Shown here piece after piece: positions 7,993 to 17,086 of a DNA stretch of 64,000 bases (its first letter is position 1; each line of letters starts with the position of its first letter). The stretch comes from JBBQNR01 sp963774075 (GTDB taxonomy: Bacteria > Actinomycetota > Thermoleophilia > Solirubrobacterales > JBBDJG01): contig CAVZDP010000001.1 of assembly GCA_963774075.1 (NCBI GenBank), forward strand, positions 248,001 to 312,000, read 5' to 3'. Both the position numbers and the translations under genes were made by a program. The notes below the pieces were generated by a model. It had not been told where the DNA came from and made no database searches. It saw nothing but the letters and a program-made list of their open reading frames with translations.

Positions 7993-9513
7993 TCAAGGCC
8001 GACTCCCCTTAACTCTCAAGGTGCCGCTCTCCGACGCGGAGTTGCCGGCGAGGTCCTTCGCGAACAGCTTGTACTCGTACGTGCGCTCCACACGCGAGCG
8101 CGGCGGGACCCAGCCAAACGCGCGGCGGCCCCGGCCGAACGCGGCGCTCGTGGACAGGTACGTGCGGCCACGCTCGCCGCCGGCGCCGAGGCCCGTGACG
8201 GTGATCCCCACGCGACCGAGCTTCGAGAGCGTGAAGTAGAAGCGCACCCGGCGGCCGCCCCGCGCCGGTGCGGGCGCCGGCCCGAACGGTTCGAGGCCCG
8301 GGTCCTCGCGCATGTAGCGGGTGAAGTTGGTCGCGGAGGTGCAATACGGATCCGCTGCCGTCAGCTTGCAGAGCCGGCGCGCGAAATCGCGGTTCAGGGT
8401 GTGGTAGTTGAGGTTCGCCTCCGCGCCGCCGCGGTTGTAGAGCGACCAGGCTCCCGTGTCGAACAGGCCCATCCGCGCCTTCGCCACGCGGTCGCCCTGC
8501 TCGAAGAGCGACAGCCCGCGAGCGTCGCCCGTGAGGGTCGCGTACGTGTGCAGGCCGATCAGGGACTGGAGCATGCCGTTGAGCACCTCGAGCCGCGGGT
8601 CGAAGCTGTAGAGCGCATACCACGCGCCCGACTCGGTGGGCACCCGGGCGCCCACCGGCGTGCTGCTCTCGAAGGCGCCGAGGCCTTCGCGCGCCACGGC
8701 CAGTAGCGAAGGGTCTCCGAGCTTCGTGCCCGCGCGGGTGAGCGCCTGCACCGCCGTCGCCTGTGCCATCCCTGACATCCACGGGGGCGCCCCGCCCCCG
8801 AAGTGGAAGTAGTACTCCCAGGTGGTGAACGAGCCGCGGCCCACCCGGATGGCGACCAGTTCGTCCACGAGCGCGCGAAGCTGGCTGTCCTTGCTCGAAT
8901 ACCAGTAGCCGTTGGCGGCGCCGAAGTTCGCGAGCGGCTGGATCTGCAACCCGTGGCCCGGGTAGTACTGGAAGATCAGCCGGGTCGAACCAAAGCGCAC
9001 CCGCGCCCCCGAGCCGGGCGCGCCCTTCGAGCCCCACCACTCGCGGTTGCGGTCGAGGGTCAGGAAGAGCGCCGGCATGCGCTGCGGACCGAGGCTGCCT
9101 CGGCGGGCGATCCCCTGCAGCACGCCGATCACGTAGCCGAGCTCGCGGCCACGCTGAAACCCGAGCTTCCCCCGCACGCCGAGGGCGCGCGCGTAGATCG
9201 AGCGGTAGCGGGAGGCGGCTTCGGGGTCGATCCTGCCCTCAGCCAGTGCGCGCCTGATCGCGCGCCGGACGGGGTCCGGGCGCTTGGCGGCGGCGACTGC
9301 CGTGCGCGAGCCCGCCGCGCACGGTCCGCAGCCGGCGGCCCAGGCGCGGGGAGCCGGATAGGAGCTCACTCCATCGAGCGCCGGATCGTCGTAGGAGCGC
9401 AACTTTCCACCCTCCAGCACGGTCACGCGGGCAGCCCCCGCCTGCGGGGCTCCGAAGAGCGCCGCTCCTGCCGTCACCAGGACGGCTGCCGTGATGTGTC
9501 GCAGCGAGACCAC
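7993..9513 (-). CDS. Secreted D-glucuronyl C5-epimerase-like protein
   Basis: A 506-residue protein with a Sec signal peptide (residues 1-28, ending QAGA). The central region resembles the C-terminal catalytic domain of glucuronyl C5-epimerases: YYFHFGGGAPPWMSGMAQA, LNGMLQSLIGLHTYATLTGD, SLYNRGG and LNYHTLN. A C-terminal beta domain (about 410-500) looks Ig/FnIII-like (RVRFYFTLSKLGRVGITVTG, YEYKLFAKDLAGN). In animals this fold epimerises heparosan. In bacteria it may act on cell-surface uronic acid polymers; the substrate here is unknown. No polysaccharide operon is adjacent. A hairpin terminator follows. Confidence 0.75.
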   Translation of the reverse strand: MVSLRHITAAVLVTAGAALFGAPQAGAARVTVLEGGKLRSYDDPALDGVSSYPAPRAWAAGCGPCAAGSRTAVAAAKRPDPVRRAIRRALAEGRIDPEAASRYRSIYARALGVRGKLGFQRGRELGYVIGVLQGIARRGSLGPQRMPALFLTLDRNREWWGSKGAPGSGARVRFGSTRLIFQYYPGHGLQIQPLANFGAANGYWYSSKDSQLRALVDELVAIRVGRGSFTTWEYYFHFGGGAPPWMSGMAQATAVQALTRAGTKLGDPSLLAVAREGLGAFESSTPVGARVPTESGAWYALYSFDPRLEVLNGMLQSLIGLHTYATLTGDARGLSLFEQGDRVAKARMGLFDTGAWSLYNRGGAEANLNYHTLNRDFARRLCKLTAADPYCTSATNFTRYMREDPGLEPFGPAPAPARGGRRVRFYFTLSKLGRVGITVTGLGAGGERGRTYLSTSAAFGRGRRAFGWVPPRSRVERTYEYKLFAKDLAGNSASESGTLRVKGSRP

Positions 9514-9554
9514 CCGTTCGCTATGTTGACGACAACCATCCCCCCGCGCGCAAG

Positions 9555-10754
9555 TTGCGCGCGACCTCGATCTTGAACTCCCTCTTGAGCCAGCGTTCTC
9601 CGCGCCTGCTCGCGCTTCTGCTAGTCGGGCTGCTGTCCCTCGCGAGCGCGGGCGCGACCGCCTGCAGCGGCGACGACGGCAGTGGGGAGGACGTCGACAA
9701 GGTCCTCAACGACACCTTCGACGGCGAGCAGAAGATCAAGAGCGGCCAGCTCAACATGAACCTCACAGCAGATCTGAAGGGGCCGCCGCAGCTCGAGGAC
9801 CCCGTCAGGGTCAAGGTCGGAGGACCGTTCGAGAGCAGGGGGGAGCGCGAGGTACCGAAGCTCGACCTCGACTTCTCGGTCGGAGCGGGAGGCCGGGACT
9901 TCACGGCCGGGGTCGTGTCCACCGGCGATCGCGGCTACATCAACTTCCAGGGCACCTTTTACAGGCTTCCGCCCGAGATCTTCCGGCGGTTCCAGCGCGA
10001 GCTCGCGCGGCAGGCGCGCCAAGGCGACAATCAGCCACAGCTCTCGGCGCTCGGGGTGCAGCCTCGTGACTGGCTCGAGAACCCGAAGGAGGAGGGCGTC
10101 GAGGAGGTCGGGGGAACCGAGACGATCCACATCTCCTCCGACGTGAACGTCGCCCGCATGCTCGATGACATCGACGAGCTTCTCCAGCGTGCCCAGCGCG
10201 GCGGCATCGGCCTCTCGCGCGAGCAGCGCCAGCAGCTTCCAAGCGAGATCCCTGCGTCGGTCAAGAAGCAGATCCAGGAGTCCGTCAAGGAAGCTCGTTT
10301 GGACGTCTACACCGGAAAGGACGACAAGCTGCTGCGCAAGCTGGACCTGAAGCTCGACTTCGACGTCGCGGAGAATCTCCGCAACGAAACTTCCGGCGTC
10401 ACGAGCGGCAAGATCGAGTTCTCGGTCGAGATCGCGGAGCTCGGCGAGGCGCAGGAGATAGAGGAGCCGAAGGATGCGCAGTCGTTCGAGGAGCTGCAGA
10501 ACCTGATCACCGGCAACCTCGGGGGGCTCGGAGCGCTTCAGGACGGCTCGGGCGGCGGCGGTTCGTCTGGCGGAGGCTCGGGCGGCAGCGGCGGCTCCAG
10601 CGACGGCTCGGGGCAGGGCTCAGGAGGCGACTCTGGCATCGGTTCGGGTGGTGGAGCTCAGCCCGACCCCGAGGAAGCTCAGCGGTACCTGCGCTGCGTT
10701 CAGGACGCGAAGGGCACCGAGGAGCTCCGCAAGTGCGCCGAGCTGATCCGCTGA
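9555..10754 (+). CDS. LppX/LprAFG-like lipoprotein with Gly/Ser linker and two-Cys tail
   Basis: A 399-residue lipoprotein. It has a basic N-terminus, a hydrophobic core and a lipobox region ATAC at about residue 37. The mature domain has the alternating strand pattern of mycobacterial LppX/LprG carriers (KSGQLNMNLTADLKG; VVSTGDRGYINFQGTFYRLPPE). It is followed by a Gly/Ser-rich linker (about 325-365) and a C-terminal YLRCVQDAKGTEELRKCAEL motif. LppX-type proteins shuttle lipids to the outer layers; that role is inferred from fold resemblance. The TTG at 9555 is the nominal start. The next gene is a paralogue. Confidence 0.7.
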   Translation: MRATSILNSLLSQRSPRLLALLLVGLLSLASAGATACSGDDGSGEDVDKVLNDTFDGEQKIKSGQLNMNLTADLKGPPQLEDPVRVKVGGPFESRGEREVPKLDLDFSVGAGGRDFTAGVVSTGDRGYINFQGTFYRLPPEIFRRFQRELARQARQGDNQPQLSALGVQPRDWLENPKEEGVEEVGGTETIHISSDVNVARMLDDIDELLQRAQRGGIGLSREQRQQLPSEIPASVKKQIQESVKEARLDVYTGKDDKLLRKLDLKLDFDVAENLRNETSGVTSGKIEFSVEIAELGEAQEIEEPKDAQSFEELQNLITGNLGGLGALQDGSGGGGSSGGGSGGSGGSSDGSGQGSGGDSGIGSGGGAQPDPEEAQRYLRCVQDAKGTEELRKCAELIR

Positions 10755-10860
10755 GCGCTCCCCGGCGCTCTTAACCCCCTTCCCACATCGCTGGAACGAG
10801 GCGCCCAACCGCCTCGGACGGCTCAAGGTTCCCCGGCCGGCTGCCGACGCAAAGTCGCAG

Positions 10861-11973
10861 ATGCGCCCAACCCTGCCCGTCCAACGCCTCGTCCCAGTGG
10901 TGCTGCTGGCCATCCTGGTGGTCGCCTTCATCGCGATCGCCGCCGGCCGGCTCGGGGGCGGCGGCGAAAGCGACAACGCGAATCAGGTGATTCAGCGCGC
11001 GTTCGGCGGCGACGCCGCCCAGAGCGGCCGCTTCGAGGCGACGGTCCAGGCCTCGATCGAGGGCGGCCCCGCCTCGCAGAGCGGCGACTTCAAGATCAGC
11101 GTGAATGGCGCCTTCGACCGCGCGCCCAAGGGCAAGGCCCCCGAGCTCGACGTCGACATGGTGGCCGAGGGGGCCGGTTCTCCGGTCCGTTTCGGCGTCG
11201 TTTCGACGGGCGAGAAGGGGTTCCTGATGCTCGCCGGCCGTACCTACGCCCTGCCGGCGAGCCAGTTCGAGCAGACCTTCTCCGCCCGCAACGACGACGA
11301 GAGCGCGGCCCTCGCGGCGCTCGGCATCGACCCGAGAAGCTGGCTCGAGAACGTCCAGGACAGGGGCGACGCCACGGTCGCGGGCGTCGCGACCGACCAC
11401 GTCTCGGCGAGCGTGAACACCGACAAGCTCGTCAACGACTTGTTCCGGGTCGCCTCCCGATCCGGAGGCGGCGCCGGCGTGCCCCAGGTCTCGGAGTCCG
11501 ACAGGAAGCAGGCCGAGGACTCGATCAAGAGCGCGACGCTCGACGTCTACGCCTCGAAGTCCGACGGCTCGCTGCGCAGGCTGAGCGCGAACGTCGAGTT
11601 TTCGTCGGAGCAGGGAAGCGGGCGCGTGTCCTTGGACATGACGCTCAGCGACCTCGGGAAGCCTCAGAGGATCGAGGCGCCGTCGGGCGCGCGGCCACTG
11701 GCTGAGCTGCGGTCGGCCGACGCGCTGAGCCTGTTCGGCGGCCTCGGCGGCGCGGGCAGCGGCTCCTCGCCCAGCGGCGGCTCCGCGGGTGGCTCAGCCG
11801 GGTCGAATGGCTCAGCCGGATCGGCAGGCTCGGCCGGCGGCGGGTCCGCGGGCGGAGCGGCGAGCGACGGCGGCGCAGGCAGCGTGCCGCTGCCCGCGCA
11901 GAAGTACCTCGACTGCGTCGCGAAGGCGCGCACCCCCGCGCAGATCCAGGCCTGCCTGCCGCTCCTAGGCTGA
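10861..11973 (+). CDS. Membrane-anchored LppX-like paralogue with Gly/Ser linker and two-Cys tail
   Basis: A 370-residue paralogue of the preceding gene. It shares the same domain order and many positions (FGVVSTGEKGFLMLAGRTYALP; ALGIDPRSWLENVQDRG against ALGVQPRDWLENPKEEG). Here the N-terminus is an uncleaved-looking helix (VVLLAILVVAFIAIAAG) without a lipobox Cys, so it is probably membrane-anchored. A long Gly/Ser/Ala linker precedes YLDCVAKARTPAQIQACL, which repeats the spacing of two cysteines seen in the paralogue. It overlaps the convergent reductase gene by 9 bp. Confidence 0.7.
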   Translation: MRPTLPVQRLVPVVLLAILVVAFIAIAAGRLGGGGESDNANQVIQRAFGGDAAQSGRFEATVQASIEGGPASQSGDFKISVNGAFDRAPKGKAPELDVDMVAEGAGSPVRFGVVSTGEKGFLMLAGRTYALPASQFEQTFSARNDDESAALAALGIDPRSWLENVQDRGDATVAGVATDHVSASVNTDKLVNDLFRVASRSGGGAGVPQVSESDRKQAEDSIKSATLDVYASKSDGSLRRLSANVEFSSEQGSGRVSLDMTLSDLGKPQRIEAPSGARPLAELRSADALSLFGGLGGAGSGSSPSGGSAGGSAGSNGSAGSAGSAGGGSAGGAASDGGAGSVPLPAQKYLDCVAKARTPAQIQACLPLLG

Positions 11974-12957
11974 GGCGACCGGCTCTACGTCGAAGTTCCG
12001 CTCGTAGAGCTCGTCGATGCGGGCGAGGTCATCGCTCGTCAGGTCCGGCTGGTCGGGGGCGGCAGCCCATTCCTCCAGCTCCTCGGCGTTCGTGATCGTC
12101 GGCAGGACACACGCCGTCGCGCTCTGAGCCAGGATGAACTTGAGCGCCGCCTGCGACATTGTCATCCCGTGCTCCTCGCACAGGAAGCGCAGGCGCTCCA
12201 CCTTCTGAAGCCCTTCCACCAACCACTCGCGCGGGCGATGGCTGCGGTGGTCGTGCTTGGGAAAGGTGGTCTCGAGCGTGTACTTGTCCTCGAGCAGGCC
12301 GCTCGAGGTCGGCACCCGGGCGATCACGCCGGCGCCTGCCCGCTCTGCCGCGGCGAGGAAGTCGCGCCCCGGCTCCTGCTCGAGCACGTTGTAGACGTTC
12401 TGCAGGCTCGTGATCGAACGGTGCTCCAGCGCGCGCAGGCCCTCCTCGCGCCAGCCGATCGCTGGTCCGAGGGCGACGCCGTAGTGGCGGATCTTGCCCT
12501 CGTCGCGAAGCCGCTCCAGCTCCTCGAACAGGTCGTCGCGCTCGATCGCGTCCATGCGGGGGTTGTGGAGCTGGTAGAGGTCGACGTGGTCGGTCTTCAG
12601 CCGGCGCAGGCTGTCCTCCAGCGAGCGTCGAACATGCGCGGGCGACCAGTCCTGGGGACGCTCGCCCTGCGAGTGCTCCTGGCGCCCGCCCTCCAGCGCG
12701 TAGCCGAACTTGGTCGAGATCTGGACGCTCTCGCGTGGGGCGGAAGCCAGCGCCCTCCCGACAATCTCCTCGTTGGCGCCGAGGCCGTAGACGTTGCCCG
12801 TGTCGAAGAACGTGACGCCGAGGTCGAGGGCGCGCCGCAGCAGGTCCTCGCCCTGGTCGCCCGTGATCTCCCCCCACCAGTTAGAGCCGAGCGCCCAGGT
12901 GCCAAAGCCGATCTCAGAGCAGCTCAGGTCGGTCGTGCCGAAGCTCCGGTACCTCAC
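11965..12957 (-). CDS. Aldo/keto reductase
   Basis: A 330-residue (alpha/beta)8 NADPH-dependent oxidoreductase. The catalytic tetrad is visible: Asp in FFDTGNVYG, Tyr in the same segment, Lys in ISTKFGYA, and His in DLYQLHNPRMD. The C-terminal cofactor loop (AAPDQPDLTSDDLARIDEL) is also present. It most resembles the YghZ/Kv-beta-like group acting on small aldehydes; the substrate is unknown. It reads toward the LppX-like gene and starts at 12957, 11 bp downstream of the TerC stop. Confidence 0.88.
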   Translation of the reverse strand: MRYRSFGTTDLSCSEIGFGTWALGSNWWGEITGDQGEDLLRRALDLGVTFFDTGNVYGLGANEEIVGRALASAPRESVQISTKFGYALEGGRQEHSQGERPQDWSPAHVRRSLEDSLRRLKTDHVDLYQLHNPRMDAIERDDLFEELERLRDEGKIRHYGVALGPAIGWREEGLRALEHRSITSLQNVYNVLEQEPGRDFLAAAERAGAGVIARVPTSSGLLEDKYTLETTFPKHDHRSHRPREWLVEGLQKVERLRFLCEEHGMTMSQAALKFILAQSATACVLPTITNAEELEEWAAAPDQPDLTSDDLARIDELYERNFDVEPVASA

Positions 12958-12968
12958 GGCGCCTCAGT

Positions 12969-13913
12969 CTACCCGGCGCCCCGCGCCCCGGCCCTTGCCT
13001 CGCGCCGTTCCGCCCAGATCGACACCAGGATGCCGCCGCCGAGCAGGACGACGATGACCGCCAGGCTAGCCCCGGGAGACACCTCGTATACGTCCTCGAG
13101 CAGGAGCTTCAAGGCCACGAGAGCGAGCAGCATGGCGATCGTCTCGTCGAGGTAGCGAAAGCGGCGCAGGAGCCCCTCCACGAGCACGAACAGCGCTCGC
13201 AGGCCCAGCAAGGCGAACGCGTTGCCCATCCAGATCAGAAGCGGGTCGCGCGTGATCCCGAAGGCGGCCGGGATCGAGTCGACCGCGAACGCGATGTCGG
13301 TGAACACGATCGCCGTCAGGCAGAGAAAAATCGGAGTCGTGTGCAGACGCCCGCCGATGCGGACGAACCAGCTCCCGCCATGGTGCTCGCCGGTGACCGG
13401 GAAGAGCTTGCGCACGAGGCGCACCATGGGGTTGTCGCCGGGGTCGATCTCCTCGGGATCGGAGCGAAAGATGCGGAACGCCAGGACGAGCAGCGTGGCG
13501 CCGAGCACGTAGATCACGAAGTGGAAGCGCTCAATCAGCGCGACGCCGCCGACGATCGCCAGGCCCCGCATCGCGATCGCGAACACGATGCCCCAGAACA
13601 GGAGTCGCGCCCTTTCGGTGACCGGCACTGCGAAGTACGTGAACAGCAGCACGAACACGAACAGGTTGTCGAGCGAGAGCGAGCGCTCGATCAGGTAGAC
13701 CGTCGTGTAGAGGGCGGCGTCACCGCCGGCCGCGAACGCCCAGACCCCCAGGGTGGCCAGCAGGCCGACCGCGAGCCAGCCCAGCGACCAGAGCGTGGCC
13801 TCGCGTAAGGACGGCTCGCGACCGCTGGCGAACAGCCGCAGGTCGACCATCAGCAACGAGAGCAGGGCGACGGACAGGCCGAGGACTGGGAGGAGGTCAC
13901 CGGTCATCGGCAC
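12969..13913 (-). CDS. TerC-family integral membrane protein
   Basis: A 314-residue membrane protein with seven to nine helices and the two TerC signatures: LIERSLSLDNLFVFVLLF, and TDIAFAVDSIPAAFGI with the acidic Asp-Ser pair. TerC/Alx/MeeF proteins export Mn(II) or help metallate exported enzymes. It is divergent from a CAX-type exchanger gene only 47 bp away, so the pair probably serves divalent-cation homeostasis. No yybP-ykoY motif fits in this short gap. Confidence 0.88.
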   Translation of the reverse strand: MPMTGDLLPVLGLSVALLSLLMVDLRLFASGREPSLREATLWSLGWLAVGLLATLGVWAFAAGGDAALYTTVYLIERSLSLDNLFVFVLLFTYFAVPVTERARLLFWGIVFAIAMRGLAIVGGVALIERFHFVIYVLGATLLVLAFRIFRSDPEEIDPGDNPMVRLVRKLFPVTGEHHGGSWFVRIGGRLHTTPIFLCLTAIVFTDIAFAVDSIPAAFGITRDPLLIWMGNAFALLGLRALFVLVEGLLRRFRYLDETIAMLLALVALKLLLEDVYEVSPGASLAVIVVLLGGGILVSIWAERREARAGARGAG

Positions 13914-13960
13914 CCGATGTTTCCACGCCCCGCTGAGCGATACGGCAGACTGTCGCGCTC

Positions 13961-15097
13961 ATGGCGTCGGAAGGGCACCGGCAACCGCGATCGCCCGTCC
14001 GCTGGCTCTTCGGGCCGGAGGGCTGGCCCTACCTGCTGACGCCGGCCATTCCAGCCGCGATCGGGCTGGAGCTGGCTCACGCCAGCGACGTCGCGATCTT
14101 CACCGCCTCGGCGCTCGGCGTGATACCGCCCGCGGCGCTGATGGGGCGTGCAACGGAGGAACTGGCCACCCGGTCCGGACCGGGGATCGGCGGCCTCCTG
14201 AATGTGACGTTCGGGAACTTCCCGGAGCTCGTGATCGCGTTCTTCGCCCTGCTCGAGGGCCTCCAGGAGGTCGTGAAGGCCTCCATTATCGGCTCGATCA
14301 TCGGAAACATCCTGCTCGTCATGGGGGCCGCGATGTTCTTCGGTGGACTCGGAAGAGACAAGCAGCGCTTCGACCGCACGGCGGCCGGCGCCCAATCGGC
14401 CATGCTGCTGCTGGCGATGACGGCGCTCGTCATGCCGGCCGTCTTCCAGCTCGTCGCCGGCGGCGGCCTGCCCGCGGTGAACGACGAGCGCGTGGACTTC
14501 GGATCGACGGTGGAGACGCTCAGCCTCGCGGTCGCATTTGTCCTGATCGCTACCTACGTCGCCGGCCTGCTGTTCTCGCTTCGCACGCACCGAAGCCTGT
14601 TCAACCCCGAGGACGAGTTCGGGGACGAGGAGGGCGCCTGGAGCGTGCGTCGCGGCGTGATCGCGCTCGCGGTCGCCGGCGTGCTCGTGGGCGTGATGAG
14701 CGAGGTGCTCGTCGGCTCGATCGCCGAAGCTGCGGACACGGTGGGCCTGAGCGAGTTCTTCATCGGCGCCATCGTCGTGGCGATAGTCGGCAACGTCGCC
14801 GAGCACTGGGTCGCCGTGATCGTGGCGATAAAGGACAAGATGAACCTCTCGATCAACATCGCGATCGGCTCGAGTGCCCAGATCGCGCTCTTCGTCGCCC
14901 CGCTGTTGGTGCTGGCCTCGTTCGTCGTCGGGCCCGGCCCGATGGCGCTGGTCTTCAACGGCTTCGAGCTGGCGGCCCTCGTGCTCGCGGTGGTGATTGC
15001 GAATCGCGTCACCAGCGAAGGCGAGTCGAACTGGTTCGAGGGCTTCCAGCTCCTCGCGGTCTACCTGATCCTGGCGCTCACCTTCGGCTTCGCGTAG
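13961..15097 (+). CDS. CAX-type Ca2+/H+ (cation/proton) exchanger
   Basis: A 378-residue antiporter of about 10-11 helices with the two inverted alpha-repeat signatures of CAX proteins: GNFPELVIAFFAL near residue 85 and GNVAEHWVAVIVA near residue 277. These carry the conserved ion-binding glutamates. An acidic stretch (NPEDEFGDEEG) separates the halves, as in the family. It probably extrudes Ca2+ (or Mn2+) using the proton gradient. The ATG start at 13961 is divergent from the TerC gene. Confidence 0.88.
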   Translation: MASEGHRQPRSPVRWLFGPEGWPYLLTPAIPAAIGLELAHASDVAIFTASALGVIPPAALMGRATEELATRSGPGIGGLLNVTFGNFPELVIAFFALLEGLQEVVKASIIGSIIGNILLVMGAAMFFGGLGRDKQRFDRTAAGAQSAMLLLAMTALVMPAVFQLVAGGGLPAVNDERVDFGSTVETLSLAVAFVLIATYVAGLLFSLRTHRSLFNPEDEFGDEEGAWSVRRGVIALAVAGVLVGVMSEVLVGSIAEAADTVGLSEFFIGAIVVAIVGNVAEHWVAVIVAIKDKMNLSINIAIGSSAQIALFVAPLLVLASFVVGPGPMALVFNGFELAALVLAVVIANRVTSEGESNWFEGFQLLAVYLILALTFGFA

Positions 15098-15233
15098 GAG
15101 CTTCTGTTCGAGGCAGGACTCTCGTGGGAGTCTGCGCTACTGCGGCGCGGGTCCCCCTGGTCGATAAGGGCGCCCTAGAGTCCTGACAGTCCGCTGCGAC
15201 GCCTTCGGCGTCTACGCGGCCTCCTCAAAACAA

Positions 15234-15551
15234 CTACTCCCGCCCGACCTCCTGGTCGTCCTCCTCGTCGTCTGCCTCTTCCTCGAGCTCGTTGGCCGTC
15301 GCGGAGATGCTGCGGGCGTCGCCGGGGTGGTAGCGCGTCTGGAAGGCCTGGAGAAGCTCGTCGCGGCGCTGCTCGTCCATCGGCAGGTCCTCCGAGATCT
15401 GCACCCAGTCAGCGCCCTCGAACTCCTCCATGTTGAAGATCTCCGCATCGAGCTCGGCGGAGTCGTCCACCACGACTACGACCTCGGTCTGCGGATTGAA
15501 GTACGTCCCGGGCGTCGTGATGATCTCCTCGAACGTGTAGCTGCGCGCCAT
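15234..15551 (-). CDS. Small acidic conserved protein
   Basis: A 105-residue acidic protein starting MARSYTFEEIITTPGTYFNPQTEVVVVVDDS. It has one aromatic/beta N-terminal half and a Glu/Asp-rich C-terminus (ANELEEEADDEEDDQE). It is soluble and has no motif I recognise. An upstream extension in the same frame exists, but ATG 15551 gives the natural-looking N-terminus. A TATACA box ends only eight bases before that ATG, which would give a leaderless or nearly leaderless transcript. Function unknown. Confidence 0.6.
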   Translation of the reverse strand: MARSYTFEEIITTPGTYFNPQTEVVVVVDDSAELDAEIFNMEEFEGADWVQISEDLPMDEQRRDELLQAFQTRYHPGDARSISATANELEEEADDEEDDQEVGRE

Positions 15552-15644
15552 TGCCGCGTTGTATACCCGATTGCATGACCGCGTTCCAGGGCGGGGCGGG
15601 CCGCCCACCGCGGCCACGCCCCACTGTCTTGCCCTCGCCCGGTG

Positions 15645-16535
15645 TTAGCCGGTCGTCGCCAGCGCGGTGCCGGCAAAGAGGCAGGCCGTCGTGCCGCCGA
15701 ACGCGTTGGCCTCCTCGGACTGGAAGGTCACGGACACGTGCGAGCCCTGCGGGGAGCTGTACACGATCGTGCCCTGGGCCTGGTCATCGTTCGGCTCGGT
15801 CATGAGCTGGAAGTTGTCGCCTGGGTCGAGGTCGTTGTCCTGGCGGTAGAAGGGGGCGTTGCCGGGGTCCTTGTTCCATGCGATGTGGATGGTCGAGTTG
15901 AGGATCGTCGTGTCCGCCCGCACGTCGAGATCGGGCCCCGTTCCGCAGCTCGACCTGATGATCAGTCCACCGATGTTGAGGATGTCGGTGGTCGCCGTGC
16001 CTGCGGCCGCGCGGAAGTCGAGCCGGGCCGCTTCGAGCCCGTCCACGCGGTCGGCGTTGAACCCCGTCGCCACGCCGGTCGCATTGGTGGTGAGCGGCTT
16101 ACCGCCGACGGCCTTGACCTCGATGTGGCCGGCCTCGGCGCCGTCCGTCTCGAACTCGAAGGCGCGCCCGGTGTTCAGGTTGTTCGAGCGGATGCAGGGC
16201 TCGCGCCCGGTCTTCGAGCGGCAGCCGTAGATGGCGCCTCCACCGTTGTCGTCGCGCACGTTGGACTGCCTCGTCCCGTAGGTCTTCGTCCTCGCGATCA
16301 CCTCGGTCTCCCGGCTCGCGGCGCCGCTCGAAGGGTTGCGCTTGCCCTCGCGGAGAACGCTCCCGGTCGCGCTGACAGCGAACGGAGACACGAGCAGCGC
16401 GAGGGCGATCGCGCTGAGGAGCACCCAGCGGCCCTGGCCGCCGGTTCGAAAGCGGCGTCTGCGCGGGCGGCGCGCGGTCGCCACGTAGCGGTCGATCGCC
16501 TCAACCCAGGCGCGGTCCTCGCGAGCATCGGACAT
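15645..16535 (-). CDS. Single-pass membrane-anchored surface protein, unknown function
   Basis: A 296-residue protein with a basic cytoplasmic head (RRPRRRRFR), one membrane helix at about residues 36-56 and an extracellular remainder. The remainder contains GFNADRVDGLEAARLDF, a variant of the NADxLDGxD motif frequent in actinobacterial surface proteins, and four cysteines that could pair (CRSKTGREPC; SSCG; TACLF). No enzyme signature is visible. It probably faces the cell wall. The ATG is at 16535. Confidence 0.65.
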   Translation of the reverse strand: MSDAREDRAWVEAIDRYVATARRPRRRRFRTGGQGRWVLLSAIALALLVSPFAVSATGSVLREGKRNPSSGAASRETEVIARTKTYGTRQSNVRDDNGGGAIYGCRSKTGREPCIRSNNLNTGRAFEFETDGAEAGHIEVKAVGGKPLTTNATGVATGFNADRVDGLEAARLDFRAAAGTATTDILNIGGLIIRSSCGTGPDLDVRADTTILNSTIHIAWNKDPGNAPFYRQDNDLDPGDNFQLMTEPNDDQAQGTIVYSSPQGSHVSVTFQSEEANAFGGTTACLFAGTALATTG

Positions 16536-16634
16536 TGCTTCCTCCTTCGAGTCGTCGCCGGGCGGGAAGCCTTGCAGGCGGCTCGGATGCAGCGATGCGA
16601 CTGGGCCCAGATGACCAGACGACTAGACGATTGT

Positions 16635-17075
16635 CTAGGGGGCGAGGTCGCGGAGCTGGCGCTCGACTTCGCTGTCCACGTCGAGCGGCGGATCACCGCG
16701 GGCGTGGCGACGCTCGTTGCGGGCGATCACGAGCTGGCGCACCTCGTCCCGCAAGGCTGCGTCGTGGCGCTCGTGGGGCGAGCCCCGCTCGGCGTCGAGC
16801 GCCAGCAGACGCCCGACCTCGCTCTCCACGTCGATTGGGGCCTCGCCGCGTGCGAGCTCGCGGTCGTGGCGGGCCTGGACGAGCTGGCGGATCTCCTCCT
16901 CCCGCTCGATGCGGCCGGCCGGCGTCTGGGGGAGGGGTACGGGCGCCGGAGCCTCGTCGATCGCCAGGCCGCCCTTGCCCAGGTCGTCCAAGATCCCAAA
17001 GGCGCCCGCAAAGGCCACAGCCGCAATCGGAAGCGCCAGGAGCACGACCAGAAGCAGAACCGTGCCGAAGTCCAC
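16635..17075 (-). CDS. Membrane-anchored protein with duplicated charged helix
   Basis: A 146-residue protein with an N-terminal membrane helix (about 5-27), a Pro-rich spacer, then two copies of a helical repeat of about 32 residues. The repeats pair EEIRQLVQARHDRELARGEA with DEVRQLVIARNERRHARGDP, each followed by [IL]DVxSEVxR. The pattern suggests short oligomerising helices on the inner face of the membrane. Function unknown. The GTG is at 17075. The tandem repeat array lies just upstream. Confidence 0.65.
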   Translation of the reverse strand: MDFGTVLLLVVLLALPIAAVAFAGAFGILDDLGKGGLAIDEAPAPVPLPQTPAGRIEREEEIRQLVQARHDRELARGEAPIDVESEVGRLLALDAERGSPHERHDAALRDEVRQLVIARNERRHARGDPPLDVDSEVERQLRDLAP

Positions 17076-17086
17076 AAATGAAGACT

